41,008 nt of DNA from Schlesneria paludicola DSM 18645 (GCA_945869955.1 CAMBQP010000024.1:1-41008); one strand, 5' to 3'; shown: positions 7,643-17,019, counted from the first letter of the stretch. Program-made: numbers and translations. Notes: a model not told the origin generated them from the letters alone.

Positions 7643-7752
7643 GACGGATTGCTAATGCGGCACGCGCGATTGCCGATCGAGACGCCGATGTCGTTCCAAC
7701 CCTGGTTGTCTTTTATCCCCTGGTTCTTGTTCAGCTCCAGGTTTGTTCGCGT

Positions 7753-8991
7753 TCAGGCCCCCGACCAGAAATCGTCTTCGTTCGTTTCATGCTTACGCGA
7801 AATGGGTGGGGGTGAATCATCGACGTGTCGGATCTTGCGGCGGGATTCGATCGGATCAATCCCGGTCAGCGGATACGCTTCGAGGATTTTGTTGATCCGC
7901 ATTTCGATGCTGGTCAGTTGCTGGCCTTCATCGGGAGCAACAAAGGTGATTGCCGCCCCGTGTCCTTCGGTCGAGGAAAGTCGGCCTGTTCGTCCGACCC
8001 GATGCACATAGTCATCGCAGTCTTCAGGGATATCGTAGTTAATAATGTGAGAGATGCCGCTGACATCGATCCCGCGTCCCATCACATCGGTGGCGATTAA
8101 TAGGCGAATTGCACCATCGCGAAACTGCCGCATTACCCGGTCGCGGGCACTTTGTGCCAGATCACCGTGAATAAAGGCCATCTGCGGCAGTCGCCCGGCA
8201 AACCTGCGGTGCACCTCTTCGGCACCTCGCTTGGTTCGCGTGAAGACGATCGCCTGTTGCGGTCGCTCTTGCACAAGCAATCGGACCAGCGTCCCAAATT
8301 TTCGCTGGTGGTCGACCGTGACGTAATACTGGTCAATCGTTTCATGGGCGACATTCGAGGCCGAAACATCGATCCGCTCGGGGTCACGCATGTAGCGTCG
8401 CGCCAGTCGCTCGACGGGTGGGGGGAGTGTCGCCGATAACAATAACGTCTGGCGGCTTTCTGGGCACTGTCGCAAGATCTTTTCGATATCAGGCCGAAAG
8501 CCGATATCGAGCATTCGGTCCGCTTCGTCCATCACCACGATTTTTAAATCGGGCATCTTGAGTAACTGGCGACCCATCAAATCGATCACTCGACCAGGGG
8601 TGCCAATCACAATCTGGGCCCCTTCCTGCAAGCGACGGATTTGCTGATGGATCGGTCGACCACCGACACAACAAGCGGTTGTCACTTCGCATTTGAAGGC
8701 GAGTCGTTCCACTTCATCAGCCACTTGTTGGCTGAGTTCTCGGGTCGGTGTCAGCACCAGGGCCTGAGTACGTGGGTCTCTGAGATCAATCAGATCCAGA
8801 ATTGGCAGCACAAACGCTGCGGTTTTGCCGGTACCTGTGCGTGCTTGTCCGATACAATCGCGACCAGACAGGGCAATGGGGATAAAAGCGGCCTGAATGG
8901 CACTCGGTGCAGTAAATCCGGCTCTCTTAATCGAGAACAACGAATCCTGACTGAGCCCCAAATCATCAAACCGGGAGGGAGCCTGCTCCAT
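7753..8991 (-). CDS. DEAD-box ATP-dependent RNA helicase
   Basis: A 412-residue helicase with all core motifs in order: F8/Q-motif region (FDDLGLSQDSL...PSAIQ), motif I ARTGTGKT at 50-57, PTREL at 82-86, TPGR at 131-134, DEAD at 155-158, SAT at 186-188, then HRVGRTGR in the C-terminal RecA domain. It unwinds short RNA duplexes using ATP, in roles such as ribosome assembly, RNA decay or cold adaptation. It is the short RhlE-like type. The C-terminal extension after the helicase core is only about 50 residues (ending EDDFWSGA), without an RNA-binding domain. The ribosome-binding site upstream of 8991 is weak. The gene ends before a strong terminator at 7605-7642. Confidence 0.93.
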   Translation of the reverse strand: MEQAPSRFDDLGLSQDSLFSIKRAGFTAPSAIQAAFIPIALSGRDCIGQARTGTGKTAAFVLPILDLIDLRDPRTQALVLTPTRELSQQVADEVERLAFKCEVTTACCVGGRPIHQQIRRLQEGAQIVIGTPGRVIDLMGRQLLKMPDLKIVVMDEADRMLDIGFRPDIEKILRQCPESRQTLLLSATLPPPVERLARRYMRDPERIDVSASNVAHETIDQYYVTVDHQRKFGTLVRLLVQERPQQAIVFTRTKRGAEEVHRRFAGRLPQMAFIHGDLAQSARDRVMRQFRDGAIRLLIATDVMGRGIDVSGISHIINYDIPEDCDDYVHRVGRTGRLSSTEGHGAAITFVAPDEGQQLTSIEMRINKILEAYPLTGIDPIESRRKIRHVDDSPPPISRKHETNEDDFWSGA

Positions 8992-9555
8992 AACTGCGAT
9001 CTACCGATCAATTCCTTTCCCAAATCAAGCACCGTGGCGGCAAACCGATTTTGGCCAACCCGGCTTTCGATCATCAACCGCTTGCGCGGGACCTTGGGAC
9101 TTCTCCCAACATCAGGGAACCTTCGAAACCGATTTCGGAGTTCATGCTCCCCATGAAAACAAACCTTTACACCACAATAGAGTAGGACGCACCGGGACCG
9201 TGGTCAATCGTTATTTGTCGCAACTCGAATTTCCCCATCGCGGAAGTTGCGGAATTTTGCCACGGGAAGGGTTTGTAACGTCACCGCAGCCCGTAACCGC
9301 TCACAGCGAAGTGAGGGGAACAGGGACCGTTTTTCCGGCAAAACGTTGAGTGAATGGTTTGAGCGATTTGGCGGATCTTCACTTGGTCGCGGGAAACATG
9401 AGCCAGTCCCCGAGCTGTGAACGATTACCCGCAGCCCGTTGTTCACAACACGATTTATTTTCGGCAGCCTGTTGCGATCGGGAAAATTCGTGATGATATC
9501 AAGATGATAAGGGTCCAAAACCGTTCTACGTCCCCTGCAGCGCTATCGGTTCCCC
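8992..9555. other. divergent intergenic region, helicase / hypF
   Basis: About 560 bp between divergently read genes, so promoters for both should lie here. I see no convincing -35/-10 pair. A short inverted pair ctcacagcgaagtgag occurs at 9300-9315. A 104-residue minus-strand frame (9204-9518) has no recognisable features and I leave it out. Confidence 0.45.
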
Positions 9556-11898
9556 ATGAACGACGCACACCCTGCTCATGAACTCGTCGCTCGCCGGATT
9601 TCGATCCAGGGGGTTGTTCAAGGGGTCGGATTTCGCCCGTTTGTCTACCAATTGGCGGCCCAGCATCACGTCCGGGGCTGGGTGCTCAATGGCGAAGCGG
9701 GGGTCGAAATCCATGCGGAAGGGTCTGCGGCAGCACTCGCATCGTTTCTGACTCAGTTGCAGGCGACTCCCCCCGCAGCGGCTTGCATTCGTCAAACCAA
9801 CATCCGCACCGTCGCCCCGGAAGGGTTTGCCGATTTTCAAATTCGTCCAAGCCATCGTCATCAGGCCCCAACGACGGGAATCGCTCCTGACTTATCGATC
9901 TGTGCCGAGTGTACGCGGGAACTGAGCGACCCCACAGACCGCCGCTATCACTATCCGTATCTGAATTGTGCCCACTGTGGACCACGTTATTCCTTGATCG
10001 AAGGGCTTCCCTACGACCGCGCACGGACCACCATGCAGGCCTGGCCATTGTGTCAAAAATGTCAGCAAGATTACGACAATCCCGGCGATCGTCGGCATCA
10101 TGCCCAACCCGTGGCCTGTGCCGATTGCGGACCTGGCTATTCGTTGATCGAGGAAGATCGTTGCCTCGATCAGAGCGACCGCGCCATTCATCGGGCCGCA
10201 GAATTATTGCGACAAGGGAAAATTGTCGCCTTGAAAGGGCTGGGGGGTTATCATCTGGCCTGCGATGCCTGTAACTCGGCGGCGGTGACGGAACTGCGGA
10301 AACGGAAATTCCGCAAAGCGCGTCCTTTTGCTTTATTAGCCTGCGATCTGACCGAGGTTCGTCGTTACGTGATGCTGACGGGCCTGCACGAGTATTGGCT
10401 GCAGCACGTGGCGCGACCGATTGTGATCGCTCCCGCCCGGATCGAACTGACAGCAGTCTCACCAGCAGTCTCACCAGCAATCTCACCAGCAATCTCACCA
10501 GCAATCTCACCAGCAATCTCACCAGGAAACGGGTCGCTCGGGGTGATGCTCCCCTCCTCACCGCTGCACCTCTTGCTATTCGCGGCAGGAGCACCCAGTC
10601 CTTTGGTGCTGACGAGTGGTAATCGTGCGAGCGAACCGATCCCGTTTCGCGACGATGACGCCATTGACCAATTGGAAGGACTGGCTGATGCGCTGCTGAT
10701 TGGTCAGCGTCCGATTGCCCGGCGTGTGGATGATTCGGTGATCACCGTGCGGGGAAACCGTCCGCTGATGATTCGCCGTGGTCGTGGTTTTGCACCGGCT
10801 GCCGTTTGCCAGTTGCCTGCAACGCAACCAATCCTCGCCTTGGGGAGTGACCTGAAGAATGCGATTGCCCTGGTGGTTGATGGTCAGGTCCTGGTCAGTC
10901 AGCATCTGGGCGACCTTGATGACCTCGAGACCGAACGATCGTTTGTCGAGACCGTTCATGACCTGCTCGACATGTATCAGGTCCCGCAGGAGGACCTCAT
11001 TGTCGTGCATGATTTGCACCCACAATTTCGCTCGACCCACTTTGCGGGCCGATTTCCGCTGGCACAGCGGAGGGGCATCCAGCACCACCACGCGCATCTG
11101 GCCAGCGTGCTGGCGGAACACCAGTTGTTGGACGAACGAGTGGTTGGGGTCGCTTTTGATGGAATGGGGTATGGGACGGATGGCACGATCTGGGGTGGTG
11201 AATTTTTTGTGGGGAGCGTTCGCCAGGGGTTTACTCGGTGTGGCTCGTTGCGGCCCGTTCGCATTCCCGGTGGCGACGCCGCAGCGAAATTTCCGGCTCA
11301 GGCCGCTGCGGGCTTTCTGGCCGAACTCGACAATCTTCCAGAGATGCAGGCCGCTCCCTTTTTTTTCCCGCAGCGCTACACCGACGCCGTTCAGTTGGTG
11401 AAGAAAAACGTGCGTTGTTACACGTCAACCTCGGTGGGGCGGCTATTCGATGCGGTCGCAGCGCTGGTCGGTTTTGTGGGTGAAATGAGCTTTGAAGGTC
11501 AGGCAGCGATCTGGCTGGAAAATCTGGCTCGCCCTGCGACGCCGCAGTGTCCCTATCCTTTCCCCCATCTGGATCCTCGACCGCTGCTACAGGCTTTGAT
11601 TTCCGATCGCATCGCTGGCCGACCGATTGCGGAAATGGCCGCTGCATTCCACGCAGCGCTGGCGCTTGCGACGGTGGATCAAGTCCGCAAATTCTGCGTA
11701 GAGAACAAAACAAAAACCGTCGTCTTCTCAGGGGGTGTCTTTCAGAACGAACTGTTACTCGAAGCCATCACCGAAGGCTTGGGACTGGTGCCTGGCATCC
11801 GCCTGCTGATGAATCAACTCGTCCCAGCCAACGACGGCGGAATCTGCGTGGGTCAAGCGGCCCTGGTCGCCGCATCACTCCCCGGATCGCAACACTGA
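9556..11898 (+). CDS. hypF: carbamoyltransferase HypF, [NiFe]-hydrogenase maturation
   Basis: 780 residues, near full family length, with the complete HypF domain order. An acylphosphatase domain covers residues 13-100 (VQGVGFRPFVY at 21-31). Paired zinc fingers cover about 115-195 (CAEC ... CAHCG, CQKC ... CADCG). A YrdC-like domain covers about 205-400 and a Kae1-like domain about 415-775 (HHHAH metal site, FSGGVFQNELL, NDGGICVGQ). HypF makes carbamoyl-AMP from carbamoyl phosphate and ATP and passes the carbamoyl group to HypE, giving the cyanide ligands of the nickel-iron site. No hydrogenase or other hyp gene is in this window, so partners must lie elsewhere. Oddity: an in-frame 72-bp tandem repeat lies inside the YrdC domain (10453-10524). 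The ribosome-binding site is weak. Confidence 0.95.
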   Translation: MNDAHPAHELVARRISIQGVVQGVGFRPFVYQLAAQHHVRGWVLNGEAGVEIHAEGSAAALASFLTQLQATPPAAACIRQTNIRTVAPEGFADFQIRPSHRHQAPTTGIAPDLSICAECTRELSDPTDRRYHYPYLNCAHCGPRYSLIEGLPYDRARTTMQAWPLCQKCQQDYDNPGDRRHHAQPVACADCGPGYSLIEEDRCLDQSDRAIHRAAELLRQGKIVALKGLGGYHLACDACNSAAVTELRKRKFRKARPFALLACDLTEVRRYVMLTGLHEYWLQHVARPIVIAPARIELTAVSPAVSPAISPAISPAISPAISPGNGSLGVMLPSSPLHLLLFAAGAPSPLVLTSGNRASEPIPFRDDDAIDQLEGLADALLIGQRPIARRVDDSVITVRGNRPLMIRRGRGFAPAAVCQLPATQPILALGSDLKNAIALVVDGQVLVSQHLGDLDDLETERSFVETVHDLLDMYQVPQEDLIVVHDLHPQFRSTHFAGRFPLAQRRGIQHHHAHLASVLAEHQLLDERVVGVAFDGMGYGTDGTIWGGEFFVGSVRQGFTRCGSLRPVRIPGGDAAAKFPAQAAAGFLAELDNLPEMQAAPFFFPQRYTDAVQLVKKNVRCYTSTSVGRLFDAVAALVGFVGEMSFEGQAAIWLENLARPATPQCPYPFPHLDPRPLLQALISDRIAGRPIAEMAAAFHAALALATVDQVRKFCVENKTKTVVFSGGVFQNELLLEAITEGLGLVPGIRLLMNQLVPANDGGICVGQAALVAASLPGSQH
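10453..10524 (+). repeat. six 12-bp tandem repeats inside hypF
   Basis: Six perfect-length units (two of gcagtctcacca, four of gcaatctcacca) encode AVSPAVSP and then four AISP repeats, around residues 300-323. The unit is a multiple of three, so the frame is kept. The repeat sits just before the conserved G-x-LGVMLP-x-SPLH motif of the YrdC domain, where the family normally has a short loop. Confidence 0.9.
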
Positions 11899-11921
11899 AA
11901 ACTGAAAACTGAAAACTGAAA
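11894..11921. repeat. four 7-bp tandem repeats between hypF and the redoxin gene
   Basis: Four copies of actgaaa followed by actaatt. The hypF stop codon TGA (11896-11898) lies in the first copy. The stop codon of the convergent redoxin gene (complement of cta, 11923-11925) lies just after the last. Confidence 0.85.
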
Positions 11922-11922
11922 A

Positions 11923-12537
11923 CTAATTCCGTTCTTTCGCATAACGAACTCGACACCCTCGTCCGATGGTCTCTTTCACCGCAGGGGTTTCCCCCTTCAG
12001 TGCGGCGATCAGTGCCGCTTCGACATACCGTTGTGTCACCTTTTCGGGGTCGGTCGCATCGTCCATGGCCCCCATGTAGACCACTTTTCGCTGTTGATTC
12101 AGGACAAAGAACTCGGGGGTGAACATGGCACCATAGTCTTTGGCGATTTTTTGAGATTCGTCATAGAGAATGGGGAACGCCAACTTTTGCTGATTGGCTC
12201 GCAGCGTTAATTTATCCAGGCGATCTGCGGCAACCTGATTCACGCAGACGGCGACAAAGCCGACTTTGGAATTGGTGCCGCCGTACTGTTTGGCCAGTTG
12301 CTGAAAACGGGCTTCGTAATCGACCGCAGTCGGGCAACTTAAGCAGGTAAAGGCCAGGACGATCGCTTCTTTGTCTTTCAGATCCTGGAACGAGTGCGGC
12401 TTGCCGTCGGTCCCTGGCAACCGTTCCCATCCTGGGGCCACGTTACCAATACTCAAGACCTGATTGAACTCACCCCCGTGCAGGGTGGAATTGACCGAAT
12501 CGCTGACGACGAGGGCCAACAGGATCAGAAATCGCAT
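11923..12537 (-). CDS. exported thioredoxin-fold (AhpC/TSA redoxin) protein
   Basis: 204 residues with an N-terminal signal sequence (MRFLILLALVVSDSVNS) and a peroxiredoxin/thioredoxin-like domain. The redox site reads FTCLSCPTA (C65-x-x-C68), placed after the strand EAIVLAFT as in AhpC/TSA-type redoxins. FPILYDESQKIAKDYGAMFTPEFFVL includes the cis-proline region (TP). It probably acts as a thiol oxidoreductase outside the cytoplasm. Whether it is a peroxidase, a disulfide reductase or an assembly factor is not clear. The short C-terminus ends GRGCRVRYAKERN, with one further cysteine. It converges on hypF and nearly touches it (24 bp). Confidence 0.75.
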   Translation of the reverse strand: MRFLILLALVVSDSVNSTLHGGEFNQVLSIGNVAPGWERLPGTDGKPHSFQDLKDKEAIVLAFTCLSCPTAVDYEARFQQLAKQYGGTNSKVGFVAVCVNQVAADRLDKLTLRANQQKLAFPILYDESQKIAKDYGAMFTPEFFVLNQQRKVVYMGAMDDATDPEKVTQRYVEAALIAALKGETPAVKETIGRGCRVRYAKERN

Positions 12538-12554
12538 CGCTTGGTAACTCCCTG

Positions 12555-12584
12555 AATCATGGTGATCAAAATCATGGTGATCAA
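12555..12584. repeat. 15-bp tandem duplication
   Basis: Two exact copies of aatcatggtgatcaa upstream of the redoxin gene (minus) and about 240 bp ahead of the uspA-like gene (plus). The rest of the 284-bp interval 12538-12821 shows nothing I can name. Confidence 0.8.
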
Positions 12585-12821
12585 ATCGTGCTCGCTGTTC
12601 AAACTTGTCTCTTAATCGCTATGTTGACGCTGTCACCGCTCTGTATCCATTGCATTCTACTGATTTCTGAGAAGGGGGTTCAATCGCGAGCCTGTTTTTC
12701 CCTCGCAAGATTGACCCGCTTGGCATCGATTCTGCAGTGAGTGCTGCGACACAGACATTTTTCGTGAAATCCGGATCCCAATTTCTCGTGACCTCCATTC
12801 TCCCGTGTTGAAGGCGACATC

Positions 12822-13817
12822 ATGACGCAAGGCTCGAATGAACATCCTCTGTATCAACACATTCTCGTCGCCACCGATTTTTCACCGCATGCCGAGGCGG
12901 CTTTCCGACAAGCCGTTTACCTGGCACGGCAGTCCGGTGCCAAAATCACCTTGCTGCATACCTTGCCGGACTTGCGGCAGCTCGTGGAATCGGCCTCGTA
13001 TCGGGCGAAAGTCGATTTTATGTATGGTGAGCGAAGTCTTTTCCATCGGGAAGTGACACAAGCGTCTGAAGCGAAATTGCATGCGATGGTGACGGCGGCC
13101 GAGGCTGCGGATCTGGAGATCCGGGTCATGACGACCTTGGGAACGCCCGCAATTGAGATTACGCACGAGGTACAGAAATCCGGTTGCGACCTGGTGCTGA
13201 CGGGGACCCGAGGAATGGCGGCCTGGCGGCAAATTTTCGTGGGAAGCACGGCAAAACGCCTGATTCGTACCTGTCCGACATCACTCTGGATCGTCAAACA
13301 CGAACAGCAAATCCCCCCAAAAGTGGTGCTCGCGGCAACGGATTTCTCTGAGGTCAGTCGCGAAGCCGTGCTTGAGGCTTTCTGGATTGCCAAACAATCT
13401 GCGGCAGAATTCCATTTGTTGCACGTGATTGACATTCAGGATGTCCCCGAAGAAATTCTGGCGGGAATTTCTGGGCAACTGTCTGTACGGGACCAGGTCA
13501 ATCAAGAGGCAAAACATCGACTCGACCACTTTATTGATTCGCTGCACGTCGATCCGGGCTTAATACGGTCGCACCTTTCGCTCGGAACACCCTGGCAGGA
13601 AATCAAGCAGCTGGCAAAACATCGACAGGCGGACCTGATCGCGATCGGTACGATCGGCCGCAGCGGAATCCAGGGACTGCTGCTCGGCAACACCGCAGAA
13701 AAGGTGCTTGATCACTGCGACTGCAGTATCTTGACCGTGAAGCCGGTCGGCTTTGTCTCGCCCATCCTGCCAACGCTCGAAACCATGGCTGCAGCTCTGC
13801 CGAGTAAGTCCAGCTGA
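12822..13817 (+). CDS. tandem universal stress protein (UspA family)
   Basis: 331 residues holding two Usp domains, about 8-150 and 165-305. Each ends with the nucleotide-binding loop: GTRGMAAWRQIFVGS in the first (GxxG-x9-GS) and GTIGRSGIQGLLLGN in the second (Ser/Thr replaced by Asn). Each opens with the ATDFS strand (VATDFSPHAE, AATDFSEVSRE). Such tandem proteins bind ATP and modulate stress responses, and some regulate ion transporters. The convergent neighbour is a P2A cation ATPase. A functional link to it is only a guess. The ATG at 12822 has aagg 8 bases upstream. The stop codon lies in a 23-bp duplicated segment. Confidence 0.9.
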   Translation: MTQGSNEHPLYQHILVATDFSPHAEAAFRQAVYLARQSGAKITLLHTLPDLRQLVESASYRAKVDFMYGERSLFHREVTQASEAKLHAMVTAAEAADLEIRVMTTLGTPAIEITHEVQKSGCDLVLTGTRGMAAWRQIFVGSTAKRLIRTCPTSLWIVKHEQQIPPKVVLAATDFSEVSREAVLEAFWIAKQSAAEFHLLHVIDIQDVPEEILAGISGQLSVRDQVNQEAKHRLDHFIDSLHVDPGLIRSHLSLGTPWQEIKQLAKHRQADLIAIGTIGRSGIQGLLLGNTAEKVLDHCDCSILTVKPVGFVSPILPTLETMAAALPSKSS

Positions 13818-13853
13818 TGCCGTCCAGCTCGTCCAGTTGATGCCGTCCAATTC
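13808..13853. repeat. 23-bp tandem duplication at the end of the Usp gene
   Basis: Copies 13808-13830 and 13831-13853 share gtccag(c/t)tgatgccgtcca. The Usp stop TGA (13815-13817) is in the first copy and the second copy carries the same tga in the same relative place. Confidence 0.75.
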
Positions 13854-13879
13854 ATGACGTGCATCGCATGTCGCAAAAC

Positions 13880-13908
13880 CGGGAATACCCCTCACCGGGG
13901 TGTTCCCG
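13880..13908 (-). terminator. stem-loop at the convergent ends of uspA and the ATPase gene
   Basis: cgggaatacccc (13880-13891) pairs with ggggtgttcccg (13897-13908) with one wobble and a 5-base loop. On the minus strand it is followed by gTTTTg, a short T tract. The ATPase stop codon lies in the loop. It is plausible as a terminator for the ATPase transcript and perhaps serves both genes. Confidence 0.45.
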
Positions 13909-16684
13909 ACGTCATACCCCAAAATTGCCGGATGATTTTCCCGACTTCAATCACGGTAACGGGTGTTAACGCGAGCAACGCCAGGATCGTCCATTCCCAC
14001 CACGAATGCGAGCTCGTCTGAAAAACGGGTTGGAACAGCGGTATCGAAACGATGGCGGCTTGTAAGAGTGCCGAAACGATGACCGCTCCGAACAGGGAGG
14101 GGTTTGTGAGTGGCCCCAGTTGCCAGAATGTCCAAGTCTGGCTGCGAGCGGCCAAAGCCCGAAACAACTCGCCATAGACCACGACGCAAAACGTCAGTCC
14201 ACGAGCGTGAGCAAGCTGCTGGGGTCCCTCGCCTTGGAACCACGAAAACGTGATCAGTCCGATTGTCGCCAACAGCATCCCCTGAAACAAAGCGGTGGCC
14301 GCTAAACCCCACGAGAGAATTTCTTGTCGAGCGGGGCGGGGTCGACGCTGCATGATACCGGGTTCCGGCGGCTCCATCGCTAATGCAAGTGCCGGCAGCC
14401 CGTCTGTGACCAAGTTGATCCAGAGTAACTGCACGGGCAAGAGCGGAATCGGCCAGCCCAGCACCGACGAGACCAGCATCAACAGCAATTCTCCCGCATT
14501 ACACGACAGGAGAAACAGCAGAAACTTTTGAATGTTGTCATAAATCGCACGGCCTTCCTCAACGGCATCCACAATCGAAGCGAAATTGTCATCCATCAGG
14601 ACCATCGACGAGGCGGCACGGGTGACATCGGTTCCGGTGACCCCCATCGCGATCCCGATATCCGCCGCATTGACCGCAGGAGCGTCATTCACCCCGTCAC
14701 CCGTCATGGCCACGATCGCACCGCACCGCTTCCATGCTTTCACAATCCGCAACTTGTGCTCAGGAGAGACACGCGCATAAACACGATAACCGGCGACGCG
14801 ATCGGTCAATTCCTCGTCAGACAGGGCTTCCAGTTCCTGGCCGGTCACGACGTGATCGGATGACAGGGCGATGCCGAGTTCTCTCGCAATCGCCCACGCA
14901 GTCCCTGGATGATCCCCTGTAATCATCACGGGCTGAATTCCTGCCGCATGGCACCGCGCGACCGCCTGCTTGACCTCATCACGGGGCGGATCAATCATCC
15001 CGACCAGCCCGACAAATGTGAGCTCGTTTTCGTCGATACGCGGGATGTGCCCGTCGTCCTGTCGACAGGCGAGCGCGAGGACTCGCAGCGCCCGTGACGA
15101 CATTTCGCTATTGGCCTCAAGCCATTCCTGACGCCGCTGATCCGTTAAGGGGATCCGCTGTTGCTGGCGCTGTTCGAATTGACAGCATGCCAGAATGTGC
15201 TCGGGTGCTCCCTTCGTCAATTGAATTCGCTGCTCGGAAAAGTCACGAATCAGTACCGACATCCGTTTACGGTCTGAATCAAAGGGGAGCTCTTCCAGAA
15301 TTTGCGGGGGGGGCTGGGTGGACATGAATTCCCCCTTCATGGCCAGCACGATCAGTGCCCCTTCCGTCGGATCACCGATGATTTTCCAGACCCCTTCGGA
15401 TTCTCCCGGCTGGACCTCGGCATGATTGCAGTAGGCTCCGATGCGCAGCGCCAGCAGCAAGCTTTCGTCCGCTTGTGGGTTCACAACCTGTTCGACCCCA
15501 TGCGTTACCGTTCGGAACTGACCGACAGGTTCATAGCCGGTCCCGCTGACCTGATAGGAAAATTCCGCAGTCAGAACTTCTCGCACGGTCATCTCGTTAC
15601 GCGTCAGTGTTCCGGTCTTGTCTGAACAGATCACCGACACACAACCGAGTGTTTCGACGCTGGGAAGTTTGCGAATCAGCGCATTGCGTCGCGCCATCCG
15701 CTGCAGTCCTAATGCCAAGGCCATGGTCACCACGGCGGGCAATCCTTCTGGCACCGCCGCCACAGCCAGACTGACTGACGAGAGCAAGGCTTCAAGCAAT
15801 GGGCGGCCCCGGACCAATCCCAGTCCAAAATTGAGGCCAACCAGAGCCAGGCAGACCGAGACGAGGACTCGACCCAGTTTCGCCAGTCGTTGTTGCAGGG
15901 GTGTCGGTTCACGCTGGGATGTCTGCAGCATTCCCGCAATCCGCCCGATCTCGGTCTGCATCCCGGTCGCCACCACCAGCCCCCGGCCCTGACCGTTGGC
16001 AACCACGGTGGTCATGTAAGCCATATTCCGCCGATCGGCGAGCGAAGTCTCTGCGGGTAAAACTACTTCTGCTGCTTTCTCAACGGGAAGACTCTCACCC
16101 GTGAGTGATGCTTCCTGGAGCCGGACCGCGAATGTGGTCAGTAATCGCAAATCGGCGGGAATCTGGTCCCCCGCCTCGAAGAGGACGAGATCTCCCGGCA
16201 CCAATTCCCGCGAGGGAACCACCATCAGCTGTCCTGCGCGAATGACCCTGGCCATCGGGGCGGCCAGTTGCTGCAAAGCAGCCAAAGCCCGTTCGGCCCG
16301 ATCTTCCTGGAGAAAGCCAAGCATGGCATTCAGCAGGATAATCGCGAGGATAACGAGCGCGTCGGTCCAGTCACCCGTCACCCCCGAAATCACTGCGGCG
16401 AAGATCAAAATCCAGACAACAACATCCTCGAACTGCCGGGCCAACCGCTTCCAGGCGGGTTCAAGCTCGGACTGTGCCAGCTCATTCCAGCCATGAGTCT
16501 GCCGGGCTGCCTCGACTGCCGCTGCCGGAAGCCCCGTTTGCGGATTGCTCTGAAGGGATTGGAGAACGGACTCGGAAGCAAGTGCATGAGCGGCCATCAC
16601 GTTCCTCGAACCGACTGTTCTCTTTTCAGGACGATTACGCATCCGCGCCGCCGACCCATCGTGATCCGAGCGAGAAATTGACAT
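13892..16684 (-). CDS. P2A-type cation-transporting ATPase
   Basis: 930 residues in the usual order. An N-terminal cation-ATPase region covers 30-85, TM1-2 about 86-125, and the actuator domain contains SLTGES (193-198). VPEGLPA (311-317) lies in TM4, the phosphorylation motif is DKTGTLT (D355), TGDGVNDAP is in the P domain, and a C-terminal membrane bundle follows. VPEGLPA and the overall length fit the SERCA/PMR1-like P2A group, which usually moves Ca2+ or Mn2+ across the cytoplasmic membrane. The exact ion is inferred. The ATG at 16684 is well supported by ggagg six bases upstream. Immediately upstream, in the 5' leader, are five 16-bp tandem repeats (16699-16778). The gene converges on the Usp gene. 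Confidence 0.9.
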   Translation of the reverse strand: MSISRSDHDGSAARMRNRPEKRTVGSRNVMAAHALASESVLQSLQSNPQTGLPAAAVEAARQTHGWNELAQSELEPAWKRLARQFEDVVVWILIFAAVISGVTGDWTDALVILAIILLNAMLGFLQEDRAERALAALQQLAAPMARVIRAGQLMVVPSRELVPGDLVLFEAGDQIPADLRLLTTFAVRLQEASLTGESLPVEKAAEVVLPAETSLADRRNMAYMTTVVANGQGRGLVVATGMQTEIGRIAGMLQTSQREPTPLQQRLAKLGRVLVSVCLALVGLNFGLGLVRGRPLLEALLSSVSLAVAAVPEGLPAVVTMALALGLQRMARRNALIRKLPSVETLGCVSVICSDKTGTLTRNEMTVREVLTAEFSYQVSGTGYEPVGQFRTVTHGVEQVVNPQADESLLLALRIGAYCNHAEVQPGESEGVWKIIGDPTEGALIVLAMKGEFMSTQPPPQILEELPFDSDRKRMSVLIRDFSEQRIQLTKGAPEHILACCQFEQRQQQRIPLTDQRRQEWLEANSEMSSRALRVLALACRQDDGHIPRIDENELTFVGLVGMIDPPRDEVKQAVARCHAAGIQPVMITGDHPGTAWAIARELGIALSSDHVVTGQELEALSDEELTDRVAGYRVYARVSPEHKLRIVKAWKRCGAIVAMTGDGVNDAPAVNAADIGIAMGVTGTDVTRAASSMVLMDDNFASIVDAVEEGRAIYDNIQKFLLFLLSCNAGELLLMLVSSVLGWPIPLLPVQLLWINLVTDGLPALALAMEPPEPGIMQRRPRPARQEILSWGLAATALFQGMLLATIGLITFSWFQGEGPQQLAHARGLTFCVVVYGELFRALAARSQTWTFWQLGPLTNPSLFGAVIVSALLQAAIVSIPLFQPVFQTSSHSWWEWTILALLALTPVTVIEVGKIIRQFWGMTSGTPR

Positions 16685-16698
16685 CAGGAACCTCCGTT

Positions 16699-16778
16699 TC
16701 AGCGGGAGAATACCTCAGCGGGAGGATACCTCAGCCAGAGTATACCTCAGCGGAAGGATACCTCAGCCAGAGTATACC
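16699..16778. repeat. five 16-bp tandem repeats in the ATPase 5' leader
   Basis: Units in order: tcagcgggagaatacc, tcagcgggaggatacc, tcagccagagtatacc, tcagcggaaggatacc, tcagccagagtatacc. Two unit types (cggRaggata and ccagagtata) partly alternate. The array ends 15 bp from the ATPase start codon, just outside its ribosome-binding site. Confidence 0.9.
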
Positions 16779-16978
16779 GAGCGAATCTCATTCCTGTTTT
16801 TCGCAAGATCGAGTCCTACAGTATTTTTTGCTCTGCAGTGTTTTTTGCTGGCGACGAAAGCTGATGTCAGTGAATGTCAAAATAATTGAGAGGCCAGCGA
16901 ATGGAGTGGATGGAAGGGGGTCACGCGCGCGGCGGAGTCAGGTCACCGGTTACGGCTGCACCCGAGGGGTGAAACGAA

Positions 16979-17019
16979 CCCAGGGAAGCAAGCGACTTGG
17001 AGCGGCCTGCTTCCCTGGG
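16979..17019 (-). terminator. perfect 12-bp inverted repeat downstream of the PqaA-like gene
   Basis: cccagggaagca (16979-16990) and tgcttccctggg (17008-17019) pair perfectly over a 17-base loop. It lies about 80 bp past the stop codon of the minus-strand gene. No real T tract follows, so it could be a weak terminator, an mRNA end-protecting stem or a protein site. Confidence 0.4.

Noticed and set aside
9204-9518. 104-residue minus-strand frame between helicase and hypF
   Set aside because: No ribosome-binding site or recognisable motif. It lies in the divergent promoter region.
10453-10524. CRISPR-like array
   Set aside because: Units are directly adjacent with no spacers and lie inside hypF in frame. 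It is a tandem repeat.
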